Shown: positions 7,069 to 16,472, counted from the first letter of the stretch. The stretch: DNA of 37,120 bases from an uncultured Clostridia bacterium (GCA_949045875.1 CARPYP010000003.1:46292-83411); one strand, 5' to 3'. Notes: a model not told the origin generated them from the sequence alone. Numbers and translations are program-made.

Positions 7069-7401
7069 ATGGAAGAACTTAATTTAGATAGTGAACTATT
7101 AGAACCTATGAAAGAAAGACTAGAACAGTCAATAGATATGTTAACTAAAAACGCAATACTAACAAAAAAGGAATCTGAAATAACATTTAAAATCAACATA
7201 GGAGTAACTAAAAGAAAAGATAAGGACAAAGAATGGCTAGAGCCAAGATTTGAATACAAAATTGATGAAAAAATAAAAGAAGCAAAAAATAGTTATAAGA
7301 ATGATTTGGGACGTAATTACCAAATTGGACTAGATGACGACAATAATATATTAGTTCAAAATATTAATAAACAAACAAGTTTGTTTGAGAGAGGAGAATA
7401 A
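7069..7401 (+). CDS. Conserved phage replication-block protein, unknown
   Basis: 110 residues, GGAGG upstream. The N-terminal part is acidic and helical, followed by a beta-rich segment (EITFKINIGVTKRK) and a polar tail. No domain is recognised. Proteins of this size commonly sit between the Sak4-like ATPase and DUF669 genes, suggesting a recombination accessory role (inference from position). Confidence 0.65.
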   Translation: MEELNLDSELLEPMKERLEQSIDMLTKNAILTKKESEITFKINIGVTKRKDKDKEWLEPRFEYKIDEKIKEAKNSYKNDLGRNYQIGLDDDNNILVQNINKQTSLFERGE

Positions 7402-7403
7402 TA

Positions 7404-7958
7404 ATGGAAAAACCAGAAGGATATGATGAAGCACAAAGCTTTGGAGAATTTGAAATATTACCAGCAGGAGGATATAAATGCATAATAAAAAAAGTAACTT
7501 GTGAAAAAACACAAGCAGGAAAAGAATTTCTAAAAATAGGATTTGATATTGCAGAAGGAGAGTATAAAGATTTTTATCAAAAGAAATTTAACTCAGATAC
7601 TAGAGAAAGCAAAAAATGGAGTGGAGTTTGGACTGTATTCACAGCAGGATATGAACCAAAAACAACAAATTCAAAATTCAAAGGTTTCATAACATCAGTA
7701 GAAAAGTCAAATACAAATTTTAAATTTGATTTTGATGAGCAAAATTTAGTAAATAAGAAAATAGGCTTAGTTTTTAGAGAAGAAGAATTTATAGGAACAG
7801 ATAATCAAATACATACAGGCATAAAACCTTTCTTTGCAGTATCTTACGACAAAGCAGAAGAAGCAAAAATACCAAATAAAAAAACTATATCAGATGAACA
7901 ATTCGATAGAATTTTTGACGCAGGAGTAGCCTCAGACAATGACGATTTACCGTTTTAG
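7404..7958 (+). CDS. DUF669 ssDNA-binding protein with SSB-like C-terminus
   Basis: 184 residues. DUF669 features include the opening segment FGEFEILPAGGYKCIIK, then EFLKIGFDIAEG, and an OB-like middle. It ends in DNDDLPF, matching the acidic docking tip of bacterial SSB. DUF669 proteins act as the phage single-strand binding protein, coating ssDNA and recruiting the Sak4 ATPase and replication proteins. It is tightly packed in the operon, followed by a GGAGG site for the primase gene. Confidence 0.85.
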   Translation: MEKPEGYDEAQSFGEFEILPAGGYKCIIKKVTCEKTQAGKEFLKIGFDIAEGEYKDFYQKKFNSDTRESKKWSGVWTVFTAGYEPKTTNSKFKGFITSVEKSNTNFKFDFDEQNLVNKKIGLVFREEEFIGTDNQIHTGIKPFFAVSYDKAEEAKIPNKKTISDEQFDRIFDAGVASDNDDLPF

Positions 7959-7968
7959 GAGGTAAATA

Positions 7969-8563
7969 ATGAACATAATAAGAGAAGTTAAAGAAAGAGC
8001 AGATATAGTAAAAGTAGCAGAGGTTTATGGATTAAAACTAAATAGAGCATATAAGTGTGTTTGTCCTTTTCACAGCGAAAAAACGGCAAGTCTTTCAATA
8101 TCGCCATATAAACAAATATGGAAATGTTTTGGTTGTAATAAACGGTGGCGATGTAATTTCTCTTGTATCAGAATTATTAAATATAAATGCTTTAGAGTCA
8201 GCAAAAAGTATAAATAATAATCTAAGTCTAGGATTAGAATTAAATGCTCCTACGAGCCATTTTGAAATAAATAAGTATAAAGAACAAAGAAAGACAGAAG
8301 AAGCATTCAAAAAATGGGAATTAGAAACTTTTATATTATTAACAAAATATTTACGATTTTTAAAAAAATGGAAAGAAATAAAGGATGTAGAAAGTGAATT
8401 ATATGTAGAAGCATGTAAACAATTAGATTACATAGATTGCTTAATAAATGAAATTTTTATAGAAGGAACCAATGAAGACAAAATATGGTTTTGGAAACAC
8501 GAAAAGAGGTGGATAAAGGAAATTGAAACAAGAGTTAGAACTTTCGAAACAGTTGGAAAATGA
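7969..8563 (+). CDS. CHC2 zinc-finger primase-like protein, interrupted by a +1 shift at CGG
   Basis: ATG 7969 follows TAGGAGG. The start frame carries the CHC2 zinc finger CPFH...CFGC, then reads CGG at codon 59 (8143-8145) and stops at 8217. Skipping C gives CFGCNK-GGDVISLV, the invariant GGD motif directly after the zinc finger, and continues to 8563 (197 residues). The short product has only the DNA-recognition zinc finger and a helical tail, with no Toprim catalytic domain, as in many phages where it works with the downstream DUF927 helicase. The glycine restored at the shift is nearly universal in this family, so the true frame is not in doubt. Confidence 0.88.
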
Positions 8564-10424
8564 AGGCTTTACACCTTTTAACATAGAGGAATTAACGAAA
8601 GAAGATATTATAGACAGAGAAATATTTGAACATATTTTTTCAATTGATAATCAAATAGCAAGAACTACTTTAATTATTAATTTACAAGACAAAGCAAGAC
8701 GATTAGGAAATATAAGAAACTTTGACAAACTCTTAAAAGCATACCAAACAGAATTTGCTCAAAATTTCAAGCAAAAAGGGAGTAATACAATACAATTTAC
8801 GCAACCACCGATTGAAAATCTAAAATGTGGTAAATGGGAATGTGAGGATACAGGAGTCACTAAAAGTATTATGGGTGCAGGTATGATTCCACAAACAATA
8901 GTAGCTTGCTCACACCCAATTTTACCAGTCGAAAGATTAATAAATGTTGACACAGAAACAGAAAAACTAAAACTGGCATTCTTTAAAGATAATAAATGGC
9001 AGTACATATCAGTAGATAGAAGTACAGTAGCAAATAAAGCTAATATTATTCAACTATCAGATAGAGGTATAGAAGTAAACTCAGAAAACTCAAAAGAGTT
9101 AGTATCATATATAGCAGATGTAGTCACTTTAAATGTTAAAGAAATTCCAGTTAGTCGAAGCACTGATAGACTAGGTTGGATACAAAATGAATTTGCACCT
9201 TATGTAAAAGACCTAAAATACGATGGAGATATAGCCTTCAAAGATGTATACGAAAGTATAAAAGAAGAAGGGAACTATGAAGAATGGATAGAAACATGCA
9301 AAAAGGTTAGAAAAGAAAGTAAAATAGCACATCTACTTTTAGCTTCTTCATTTGCAAGTACACTCAATCAAATGCTAGGAGTATTACCATTTGTAGTACA
9401 TATATGGGGTGGAACAGGAACAGGTAAAACAGTAGGACTAATGTTAGCAATGTCAGTTTGGGGAAATCCAGAAGTAGGAAAACTAGTAAGAACATTAAAC
9501 GCAACACAAGTAGCTTTAGCAAGATACGCTAGTTTTGTACATGATATTCCATTTGCTGGAGATGAATTGCAAACGATAAAAAGCAGATGGGACAGCTTTG
9601 ATAATCTGGTGATGTACTTAACAGAAGGGGTAGACAGAGGCAGAGGAAAAGCATATGGAGGTATTGAACTTTTAAAAGAATGGAATTGCTGCTTTCTTTT
9701 TACTGGAGAAGAACCAATTACAAAAGCAAGTTCTGGAGGAGGAGTAAAAAACAGAGTAATAGAAGTAGAAGCAACAGAAAAAGTGGTTACAGATGGTAAT
9801 TTTATAAGTAATTTTGTAAGAAAGAATTATGGATTTGCCGGTAAAGAATTTATAAATAATATTCCTAAACAAGAGGAGTTGCAACAAAGATATAGAGAGA
9901 TATTTCAAAGTATTTTAAAAGAAATAGACACAACGGACAAGCAAGCTATGGCTATGGCAACAATATTATTAGCTGATGAAATATCTACAGATTTAATATT
10001 TAAAGATGAAAAGTTAACAATAGACGATATAAGTAAATGGCTTACAAGTACAAAAGAAGTTGATGTATCAGCTAGAGCATATGAATGGACAATGAACTGG
10101 ATTTCACAAAACATAAACAGATTTAGAGAAAGCGAGAATGGAGAAATCTGGGGCAAATACATTGAGGATGAAGACATATGCCTAGTAAATAAAAGTTTAT
10201 ATTCAGAAGCATTAAATAAAGCAGGATTTGATTTTACAGCAGTAGTAAGAAACTTTGCAGAAAGAAATCAAATAGAAAGAAATTCACAAGGAAAATTTAC
10301 ACATCAAACAAAAGCATTTGGAGTAAAAGCAAATTATATAAAATTTAGATTAGAGCCTGATATATCAGACATTGCTTATGAAAAGAATTATAAGCAAACA
10401 GAAATGGAAGATTTACCATTTTAA
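8523..10424 (+). CDS. DUF927 domain replicative helicase
   Basis: 633 residues, probably starting at TTG 8523 inside the end of the primase gene; GAGGTGG lies 10 nt upstream. It has an N-terminal accessory region (1-110), then the DUF927 ATPase with Walker A WGGTGTGKT (295-303), an IPFAGDELQ Walker B region and TGEEPITKASSGGG. This is a phage helicase paired with a CHC2 primase. It ends in MEDLPF, another SSB-like docking tip. An array of short repeats lies directly downstream, fitting origin loading. Confidence 0.87.
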   Translation: MKQELELSKQLENEGFTPFNIEELTKEDIIDREIFEHIFSIDNQIARTTLIINLQDKARRLGNIRNFDKLLKAYQTEFAQNFKQKGSNTIQFTQPPIENLKCGKWECEDTGVTKSIMGAGMIPQTIVACSHPILPVERLINVDTETEKLKLAFFKDNKWQYISVDRSTVANKANIIQLSDRGIEVNSENSKELVSYIADVVTLNVKEIPVSRSTDRLGWIQNEFAPYVKDLKYDGDIAFKDVYESIKEEGNYEEWIETCKKVRKESKIAHLLLASSFASTLNQMLGVLPFVVHIWGGTGTGKTVGLMLAMSVWGNPEVGKLVRTLNATQVALARYASFVHDIPFAGDELQTIKSRWDSFDNLVMYLTEGVDRGRGKAYGGIELLKEWNCCFLFTGEEPITKASSGGGVKNRVIEVEATEKVVTDGNFISNFVRKNYGFAGKEFINNIPKQEELQQRYREIFQSILKEIDTTDKQAMAMATILLADEISTDLIFKDEKLTIDDISKWLTSTKEVDVSARAYEWTMNWISQNINRFRESENGEIWGKYIEDEDICLVNKSLYSEALNKAGFDFTAVVRNFAERNQIERNSQGKFTHQTKAFGVKANYIKFRLEPDISDIAYEKNYKQTEMEDLPF

Positions 10425-10690
10425 AGTCTTACCAGTCTTACAAAAATAAATGTTTGGTAAGACCGTACAAAAGGCTAGAGTATAGCCAGTTATATATAAT
10501 AAAAATATAAAAGTCTTACATCTTACAAAATTTTAATATATATATGGGAATTATTTAATTTAAAAATAAAATGTTTTATAAATACTATATATATTCGCGG
10601 AAAAATGGTAAGACGGTAAGACCCCATTGAAAATAGCGGGGTTGAGGGCAAAAAATGGGTAAGTTTTAGGGAAGACAAGAGGTAAGTTTT
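10425..10690. other. Candidate replication origin with iteron-like repeats
   Basis: No gene is seen in these 266 bp. GTCTTAC/GTAAGAC heptamers occur at 10426, 10435, 10457, 10513, 10608 and 10616, with an ATCTTAC at 10520. GTAAGTTTT variants lie at 10659 and 10682. The first two are direct repeats 9 bp apart, the 10608/10616 pair is 8 bp apart, and 10435 and 10457 face each other. They flank a very AT-rich stretch (about 10480-10600). A hairpin ACCCC/GGGGT lies at 10621-10642. Clustered short repeats plus an AT-rich island right after the primase and helicase genes suggest the phage origin; control of the downstream operon is the alternative. Confidence 0.6.
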
Positions 10691-10897
10691 ATGGATTATA
10701 AAGAACAAATTGATAAAAGAATAAATATTGCAGTACTTGATATGACTAACTATTTACAAAATGCACTTAATAAATCAAGTAAAAAGGCAACTGTTGAATT
10801 AGCAGAATTTATAAAAGCGTTAACACAAGGAATTGCTGATTTAATGCCTTATGTAACAGAACAAAACAAAGAAAAGGAAAAAGATAATGAAAAGTAA
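10691..10897 (+). CDS. Small phage protein, unknown
   Basis: 68 residues, starting right after the repeat region. The sequence is predicted to be helical, with ATVELAEFIKAL in the middle and a charged Lys/Glu C-terminus. No recognised domain. Its end overlaps the next start by 11 bp. Confidence 0.6.
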   Translation: MDYKEQIDKRINIAVLDMTNYLQNALNKSSKKATVELAEFIKALTQGIADLMPYVTEQNKEKEKDNEK

Positions 10898-11090
10898 AAA
10901 ACAAATAAAAAAACAGTATAACTATTTAATTCAGAGATTTTATAATGGGTGTAAATATCTTGAAGAACACAGAAAAGAAATTGATAAGTATATATATGTT
11001 TTATTAGAGATTATTGATAACTTAGGTGAAATATTAAAAGAGATACCAGAACCAACGAAGGAGGAAGTATTAAATGGATTTAAAGTGTAA
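10887..11090 (+). CDS. Small basic helical protein, unknown
   Basis: 67 residues with a very basic N-terminus (MKSKKQIKKQYN), then a helical segment with LLEIIDNLGEILKEI. Coupled to genes on both sides by overlaps. No recognised domain. Confidence 0.55.
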   Translation: MKSKKQIKKQYNYLIQRFYNGCKYLEEHRKEIDKYIYVLLEIIDNLGEILKEIPEPTKEEVLNGFKV

Positions 11091-11457
11091 TAAAAAATTA
11101 GGAAACAGTTTTGAAAAAGAATTTGCAGAGATATTACAGAAAAAGGGCTATTGGGTAACATATATGACACCTAAACAAAATATAGGCAGTCAACCATGTG
11201 ACCTTATAGCAATAAAAAACGATAAAGCAACATTAATAGATTGTAAAACATGTAGCACAAACCTATTGCCGATTAAAAGAATAGAAGAAAATCAAAGACA
11301 AGCATTTAAGAAGTATACTGAATGTGGAAATACCAAATACATATTAGCAATTAAATATAATAATAAAATTTATGAAATAAATATGAAAGATATAGATTTT
11401 ACACAAAAGAGTATCAATTTAGAAGGAGGAAATTTTGAAAATTATAGTATCAAATAA
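11074..11457 (+). CDS. Holliday-junction-resolvase-like PD-(D/E)XK endonuclease
   Basis: 127 residues, with AAGGAGG before ATG 11074. The nuclease core reads GNSFEKEFAEIL (catalytic Glu), then QPCDLIAI (Asp43) and LIDCKTC (Asp56-x-Lys58), followed by RIEENQRQAFKKY. This matches the Hjc/RecU-like class that resolves four-way junctions. The next gene, an SF2 helicase, overlaps its end by 23 bp, so a joint role in branch processing or fork restart is likely. Confidence 0.8.
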   Translation: MDLKCNKKLGNSFEKEFAEILQKKGYWVTYMTPKQNIGSQPCDLIAIKNDKATLIDCKTCSTNLLPIKRIEENQRQAFKKYTECGNTKYILAIKYNNKIYEINMKDIDFTQKSINLEGGNFENYSIK

Positions 11458-12802
11458 CTTAAAAATAGAAAAGCCAGATGAAAGAATAAAAAATTATGCA
11501 GAAACAAACTTAGTAATTCCTAATCCAGATTACACAAGAAATCAAAGGCTAGGTTTTTCAAATTATAAAACACCAAGATTTCTAGTGTTTTATGAAATAA
11601 ATGGAGATGAATTAATATTGCCCTTTGGTTGTTTATCAGATTTATTTAAAATGTATCCACTAGATAAATTTGAGAATAGGATAATTCTAGGAAAACATAT
11701 TGTATACAAAAGCAATATAAGATTATTTGATTATCAAAAAGAAGTAGCTGAAAAAGCATATTTAAGAAAAAATGGAATAATAGTTATGCCAGCTGGAAGT
11801 GGAAAAACACAAACAGCACTTAAATTGATAGCAAGATTAGGACTAAAAACACTTTGGATAACACACACAATAGATTTATTGAACCAAAGTTATGATAGAG
11901 CTAAAAGCAATTTTGAAAATGTAGGTTTAGGTAAAATTGCAAATGGAAAAATCGAAATAGGAACACATATAACATTTGCAACAGTACAAACATTAAAAAG
12001 TATTGATTTGCAAGAATATGTAGACACTTGGGATTGTATTATAGTAGATGAATGTCACCGTGTATGTGGAACACCAGCAAAAGCAGGAATGTTTTATAAG
12101 GTAATAAACAAGCTAATTGCAAGATATAAATACGGATTAACAGCAACGCCATATCGTAACATAAAAGGAACAGAAAAAGCGATGTTTGGATTACTAGGGA
12201 ATATAATTATCGAGTTAGAAAAAGATGTAATTGGAGACAGAATAATTCCAGCAACAATAATCAAAGTCAATACAGAATTTGATGAAATACCAGAAGAAGC
12301 TCAAGAAACAGATGGAACAATAAAATATGCACAATTAACAACAGCATTAGCAACAGACATTACAAGAAATAATCTTATATTAGAAATATTAAAGCAATGT
12401 AAAAACAATTATACATTAGTATTAGCAGATAGAATAAGTCAAATGAAGTACCTAAAAAATAAACTAGGATATGGAAATATTATAGATGGAAAAACAAAAA
12501 AAGACGTAAGAGAAGAAGCAATAGAGGAAATAAGAGAAGGAAAAGAAAAAGTTTTATTTGCAACATATGGACTAGCAAAAGAAGGACTTGATATACCAAG
12601 ACTAGATAGATTAATTTTAGCAAGTCCTCATCGAGATAAAGCAACAATCATACAAGCTGTAGGAAGAATAGAAAGAAAATTTGAAAATAAAGAAAAACCA
12701 ATTTGTTATGATTTAGTAGATAATTTACAGTATTTTCAAGGAATGTATAAAAACAGGAAAAGTTATTATAAGAAAAATAATAATGAAATTATAGAAAACT
12801 AG
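11435..12802 (+). CDS. Superfamily 2 DEAD/DEAH-type helicase
   Basis: 455 residues from TTG 11435, 6-7 nt after AAGGAGG. Motif I is PAGSGKT (119-125), motif II is VDECH (204-208), then GLTATPYR (motif III region). In the C-terminal RecA domain FATYGLAKEGLDIP and QAVGRIER form motifs V and VI. It is a phage-encoded DNA translocase or helicase, probably unwinding branched replication or recombination intermediates with the nuclease just upstream. Confidence 0.88.
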   Translation: MKIIVSNNLKIEKPDERIKNYAETNLVIPNPDYTRNQRLGFSNYKTPRFLVFYEINGDELILPFGCLSDLFKMYPLDKFENRIILGKHIVYKSNIRLFDYQKEVAEKAYLRKNGIIVMPAGSGKTQTALKLIARLGLKTLWITHTIDLLNQSYDRAKSNFENVGLGKIANGKIEIGTHITFATVQTLKSIDLQEYVDTWDCIIVDECHRVCGTPAKAGMFYKVINKLIARYKYGLTATPYRNIKGTEKAMFGLLGNIIIELEKDVIGDRIIPATIIKVNTEFDEIPEEAQETDGTIKYAQLTTALATDITRNNLILEILKQCKNNYTLVLADRISQMKYLKNKLGYGNIIDGKTKKDVREEAIEEIREGKEKVLFATYGLAKEGLDIPRLDRLILASPHRDKATIIQAVGRIERKFENKEKPICYDLVDNLQYFQGMYKNRKSYYKKNNNEIIEN

Positions 12803-12815
12803 AAAGGATAAAACT

Positions 12816-13292
12816 ATGAAAGATAAATGGAAAGAAAAAACAAAGTTAAACAAGATAGAGATAAAAGAAATAATAGTGCAAGTATTACTAACGATAATAT
12901 ATACAGTAATAGCAATAATAGATAAAGATTATACTTATTTTTTAGTAGCAGCATTTAATATAGTTATAACACTACAGATATACTTTAATTCTAAGTTACT
13001 AAAAGCAAAAGAAGCAACAATAGAGTTACAAGATGAAGAAATAATAAAACAGAGATTTATAAATGAAACATTAGAAGATGTTAATAAGAGAAATTTAAAA
13101 GTACTATTAAATACAAGTACAAGATATAACGATTTAATACAAGAAAGTTTAAATAAAGCAGATAAAAGATTTGAGAATGCAAAACAAAATTATGTTCATG
13201 ACAAGCTACATATATCAAAATTAAGTGAAGCACAAGGATATTATCAAGCATTATCAGACTTAAAAAAGAAAGTAGGAAATGATTATGAATAA
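12816..13292 (+). CDS. Membrane-anchored coiled-coil protein, unknown
   Basis: 158 residues. Two hydrophobic segments (about 21-35 and 41-56) are followed by a long charged helical region (60-158) with coiled-coil character. No enzymatic motif. The next small gene starts inside its last codons (TATGAATAA). Confidence 0.6.
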   Translation: MKDKWKEKTKLNKIEIKEIIVQVLLTIIYTVIAIIDKDYTYFLVAAFNIVITLQIYFNSKLLKAKEATIELQDEEIIKQRFINETLEDVNKRNLKVLLNTSTRYNDLIQESLNKADKRFENAKQNYVHDKLHISKLSEAQGYYQALSDLKKKVGNDYE

Positions 13293-13535
13293 ATCTAAAG
13301 AAGCAATAAGAGATTTAAGAAACAGCTTTGAACTTAGACATTGCAAATGGGCAAAAACTGCTTAGATACGATAGAAGAAGAATTGGAAAAGCAAAGCAAA
13401 ATGATAAAGATTATGACTAAAAAGATGAGCGAAAAAATGATGTGTGACTTTATAGAAACTACAAATGCAGAATGTGCAAATACAGACTGTAAAGAATGTC
13501 TAATAAAATATTTTGAAAAGGAGATAAAAAAATGA
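13285..13535 (+). CDS. Small Cys-containing protein, apparently split by a missing base
   Basis: The frame from ATG 13285 reads MNKSKEAIRDLRNSFELR and stops at TAG 13363. The -1 frame stays open to 13535 with DTIEEELEKQSKM and then CANTDCKECLIKYF. One added T at GCTTAGAT would join them as A-LDTIEEELE, giving an 83-residue protein. The downstream part has no ribosome site of its own. It is either one gene broken by a one-base loss in a T run, or two genes with the second starting at ATG 13347. No domain is recognised. This break does not involve CGG. Confidence 0.45.
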
Positions 13536-13750
13536 GTGAAGCAGATAAGATGTTTGACGAATTAGGATTTAACAAATATGAATTTGATACATGTATAGAT
13601 TATTTAAATAGAGAAAATAGACAAGGAATAACTTTTAAAAAAGATATGAAAGTTATTGATAGCTATTGTGGCATAGGTAGCGAATATATAACAATGCAAG
13701 AACTACAAGCAATAAATAAAAAATGTAAAGAACTGGAGTGGATAGAATGA
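13532..13750 (+). CDS. Small phage protein, unknown
   Basis: 72 residues, AAGGAG upstream. It reads MSEADKMFDELGF, then YLNRENRQGITF and a helical C-terminus. It overlaps neighbours on both sides. It resembles small hypothetical proteins common in Clostridia phages; function unknown. Confidence 0.6.
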   Translation: MSEADKMFDELGFNKYEFDTCIDYLNRENRQGITFKKDMKVIDSYCGIGSEYITMQELQAINKKCKELEWIE

Positions 13751-14127
13751 AAGATAAAATTGAAATTGGAGACTATGTCAGAAGCAAATTTGGAGAAATA
13801 AAAAGAGTAGACAAAATATTTTATAACAAAAAAACGAGTGGGATTGAAGAATATGGTCAAATAATAGAAAAAAGAAAAGAATCGGAAGGATATACAGTAG
13901 TAGACGCACGTGAAGTAGTAAAACACTCAAAAAATATAATAGATTTAATTGAAAAAGGTGACTTTGTAAATGGTCACTTAGTAATAAATAAAGGCAAAGA
14001 TGGAGATTTGATAATTGATGACGGAGGATATTATTCATTATTTTTAATAGATATAAAAACAATACTAACACATGAAATGCATGAAAGAAATTATTATAAA
14101 GTGGAGGAATGTAGCAATGTTAAGTAA
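13747..14127 (+). CDS. Conserved phage protein with a beta-rich GDYV motif
   Basis: 126 residues from ATG 13747, 7 nt after GGAGTG; the upstream GTG 13738 lacks a site. It opens with IEIGDYVRSKFGEIKRV, and the middle holds VVKHSKNIIDLIE followed by GDFVNGH. This combination is frequent in Firmicutes phage early and middle regions and suggests an SH3-like or KOW-like beta-barrel fold. No function has been assigned. Confidence 0.7.
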   Translation: MKDKIEIGDYVRSKFGEIKRVDKIFYNKKTSGIEEYGQIIEKRKESEGYTVVDAREVVKHSKNIIDLIEKGDFVNGHLVINKGKDGDLIIDDGGYYSLFLIDIKTILTHEMHERNYYKVEECSNVK

Positions 14128-14542
14128 AGAAGAAATAGAAAATAATATAAAAGAAAAAGACAGTAGTGTAGTAGAAACAGAAAGAATTATAATTGAAATA
14201 CCTAAAAACACAAATTATTTATCTCTAGTATGTTTTTTTATGGATAAAGACGGATTTAATGCAAATAATCAAATTTTAGGAATAAAGCCGATAAAAGAAA
14301 AGAAAGAAGAATTAGAACAACTAGAAACAGAAAATAAAGAACTAAAAGCAGATAAGCAGAGAATAATTGAATTAAACAATAAATACTTACAAAAATTAGT
14401 ATATTCATTAAGTCCAACGACACACGCATTAGGAGATGATTACAATAGCAAGTTTAAGCAAATTATAAAAGAAAATATTGATTTAGAAACTTGCAAAATA
14501 AAACAAAAATTAAAAGAGTGTTGGGGAATAGATAAATTTTAA
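14117..14542 (+). CDS. Coiled-coil phage protein, unknown
   Basis: 141 residues from ATG 14117, chosen because GGAGG lies 9 nt upstream. A leucine/glutamate-rich heptad segment (KEELEQLETENKELKADK) occupies the middle, and a small C-terminal helical domain contains KLKECWG. No recognised family. Confidence 0.6.
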   Translation: MLSKEEIENNIKEKDSSVVETERIIIEIPKNTNYLSLVCFFMDKDGFNANNQILGIKPIKEKKEELEQLETENKELKADKQRIIELNNKYLQKLVYSLSPTTHALGDDYNSKFKQIIKENIDLETCKIKQKLKECWGIDKF

Positions 14543-14564
14543 AAATTGCGAAAGGAGAAAAACA

Positions 14565-14867
14565 ATGAAAGAAAAACAATTAAGCGAAGAACATTTAAAA
14601 ATCATGTTTTTAATACAAAACGGAGCAACAATTTTTGACTTAAAAAAAGCGAAATTATTAAGAGAAGTACAACAATATAATAACACTTTAATAACTATTA
14701 TAGATAATATGAAAGAATTAGAGATAATAGTAGGAAATGAAAAAGATTTATATGATAATAAAGACCCTAAAACAGGACATTTAGCATATTTTGGTGCAAT
14801 TTTAACAGATAAAGGCAAAAAATGGTTAAACAATGAATGTAGACAAAGAGGAAAAATATTTTTATAA
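14565..14867 (+). CDS. Small helical protein, unknown
   Basis: 100 residues, AAAGGAG upstream. Helical N-terminal half (LLREVQQYNNTLITII) and a C-terminal GAILTDKGKKWLNN segment that could be a small winged-helix-like end. No firm assignment. Confidence 0.55.
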   Translation: MKEKQLSEEHLKIMFLIQNGATIFDLKKAKLLREVQQYNNTLITIIDNMKELEIIVGNEKDLYDNKDPKTGHLAYFGAILTDKGKKWLNNECRQRGKIFL

Positions 14868-14882
14868 AAAAGGAGAAAAATA

Positions 14883-15374
14883 ATGGAATTAGATATGCAA
14901 ATAGGCGATAGAGTTACATATAAAAACAATATGAACGATATTAGACAAGTAATAATTAAAGATGAAGAACAGAAGAATAAATATTGTAACAATAAAACAG
15001 CATTTGAGATATTAAAAATAGAAAGACCACAATATGAGGAAACATACAAAAAAGGATTTACAACACATCATGTAACAATAGAAACAGAAAAGTTAAAACA
15101 ATTAATACTAGAAAATAATAATTATTATAGAAATTTAAGTTTAAAAACAAAAATAACGTTAGTAAAACAATATACAGAATTTGATAATGATACAGATTTA
15201 TTAGAATTTTTGAGTTTATGGAGGAATAGCATGTATGCAGAGTGGATGAAAAATATATCATTAAAAGTTACAGAAGAAGATATAAAACAATGGAAAGAAA
15301 AACAAAAGAAAAAAAGAATCAATATGGTAGCGACATCGGTGTCGGTAACATCAAATAAATCATCAGTCAAATAA
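14883..15374 (+). CDS. Phage protein with an N-terminal GDRVTYK beta segment
   Basis: 163 residues. It starts MELDMQIGDRVTYK, followed by charged helical segments and a Ser/Val/Thr-rich tail (ATSVSVTSNKSS). It shares its opening style with the product at 13747-14127. The long helical region has W residues and a KEKQKKKR basic patch. Unknown function. Confidence 0.55.
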   Translation: MELDMQIGDRVTYKNNMNDIRQVIIKDEEQKNKYCNNKTAFEILKIERPQYEETYKKGFTTHHVTIETEKLKQLILENNNYYRNLSLKTKITLVKQYTEFDNDTDLLEFLSLWRNSMYAEWMKNISLKVTEEDIKQWKEKQKKKRINMVATSVSVTSNKSSVK

Positions 15375-15457
15375 GCTAACACAGTAAAATAAAACGTTTT
15401 GCTGATATTGGGAAGATGTTAGGAAATTAAAATCAATTAAGAAAGAAGGTATGATAA

Positions 15458-16051
15458 ATGAACAATAAAAAAGATATAGAAAAAGGTATACTTATTGCAA
15501 AAGATTTAATTATGTATTTCAAACAAACAGACAATGAAAAAGAATATGAAATAGTAGAAGCAATAGAAAACATATTAGTAGATAGAGAAAAATATAAGCA
15601 ATTATATGAAAGAGCATTGAGCGATTTAGTGTCAGCAGAAAAAGAAAATGAAAGATTAAAAACAAAATATGAAGCTAATAATTCAAAAACCTTATTAACA
15701 GCAGAAAACTTAAAAGAGTTAGAAGAACATTGTAAAAGACAAGTACAAAGATATGAAACAAACAAAAAAATGAAAGAAGAACATTTACTTATACTTGAAT
15801 TATTATACAGTTATAATCAAAATGAAGCTAAAGCAAATAAATATGATAGTTTAATAAAAGAGATAGAAGATAAGATAGAAGACTTAGATAAAATTGCAAA
15901 AAAGAAAGATGTAATACCAGAAACAGTAAAAGAAGAAAAACTTGATGGAAGTTATGTATATTCTCAAAGATTTAAAGCAGATGGGTATATTGCAGAAGCA
16001 ATCATAAATGCTTTACAAGAACTATTAGATACAAAAAAGGAGGAAGTATAA
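15458..16051 (+). CDS. Coiled-coil phage protein, unknown
   Basis: 197 residues, predominantly charged helices with heptad-like spacing (residues 30-160). A C-terminal GSYVYSQRFKADGYIAEAI segment may form a small globular end. Its stop overlaps the next ATG (TAATG). The 80 bp before it (15375-15457) hold no clear signal except its ribosome site. Confidence 0.6.
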   Translation: MNNKKDIEKGILIAKDLIMYFKQTDNEKEYEIVEAIENILVDREKYKQLYERALSDLVSAEKENERLKTKYEANNSKTLLTAENLKELEEHCKRQVQRYETNKKMKEEHLLILELLYSYNQNEAKANKYDSLIKEIEDKIEDLDKIAKKKDVIPETVKEEKLDGSYVYSQRFKADGYIAEAIINALQELLDTKKEEV

Positions 16052-16230
16052 TGTGCGAATATTGTAATGCAAAAGTATATGTAAAAACTCAAAAGATAAT
16101 GAAAGATATATTAGCACCTCTTACACACAAAGAAGAATTAAGACAAGAACTAGAAGATTTAACAGGAGAAAGATACTTAGAAGTTAAAGCAAATTATTGT
16201 TTGAATTGTGGAAGAAAATTAACAAAATAG
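16051..16230 (+). CDS. Small zinc-ribbon protein
   Basis: 59 residues, starting at the overlapping TAATG after GGAGG. CEYC at residues 2-5 and CLNCGRKL near the C-terminus form a four-cysteine zinc-ribbon pattern around a charged helical middle. This is probably a small nucleic-acid or protein adaptor. Confidence 0.7.
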   Translation: MCEYCNAKVYVKTQKIMKDILAPLTHKEELRQELEDLTGERYLEVKANYCLNCGRKLTK

Positions 16231-16258
16231 ACTTACTACATCTAAAGAGGTGTTAGTA

Positions 16259-16468
16259 TTGATAGACAAAGAAATTATAAAAATGTGGAGAAGCGGACTA
16301 AATAAATACAAATTAGTAGAAATATATAGGAGTAGATATAATCACAGAATAAGAATAATAAGAAGTGAAATGCCAAATAGGCATGCAGGAAGATATATAA
16401 GTAGTTATGAAGCATTAGCAGTAGTTGAGAAAGCAATATTGAAATATTTAGAAAATCAAAGGAAGTGA
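16259..16468 (+). CDS. Small basic protein with a helix-turn-helix-like start
   Basis: 69 residues from TTG 16259, 6 nt after GAGGTG; the GTG at 16250 overlaps the ribosome site. IDKEIIKMWRSGLNKYKLVEIY resembles the first helices of a resolvase- or terminase-type HTH, and the protein is rich in Arg and Lys. Possibly a DNA-binding regulator; assignment weak. Confidence 0.6.
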   Translation: MIDKEIIKMWRSGLNKYKLVEIYRSRYNHRIRIIRSEMPNRHAGRYISSYEALAVVEKAILKYLENQRK

Positions 16469-16472
16469 TAAA

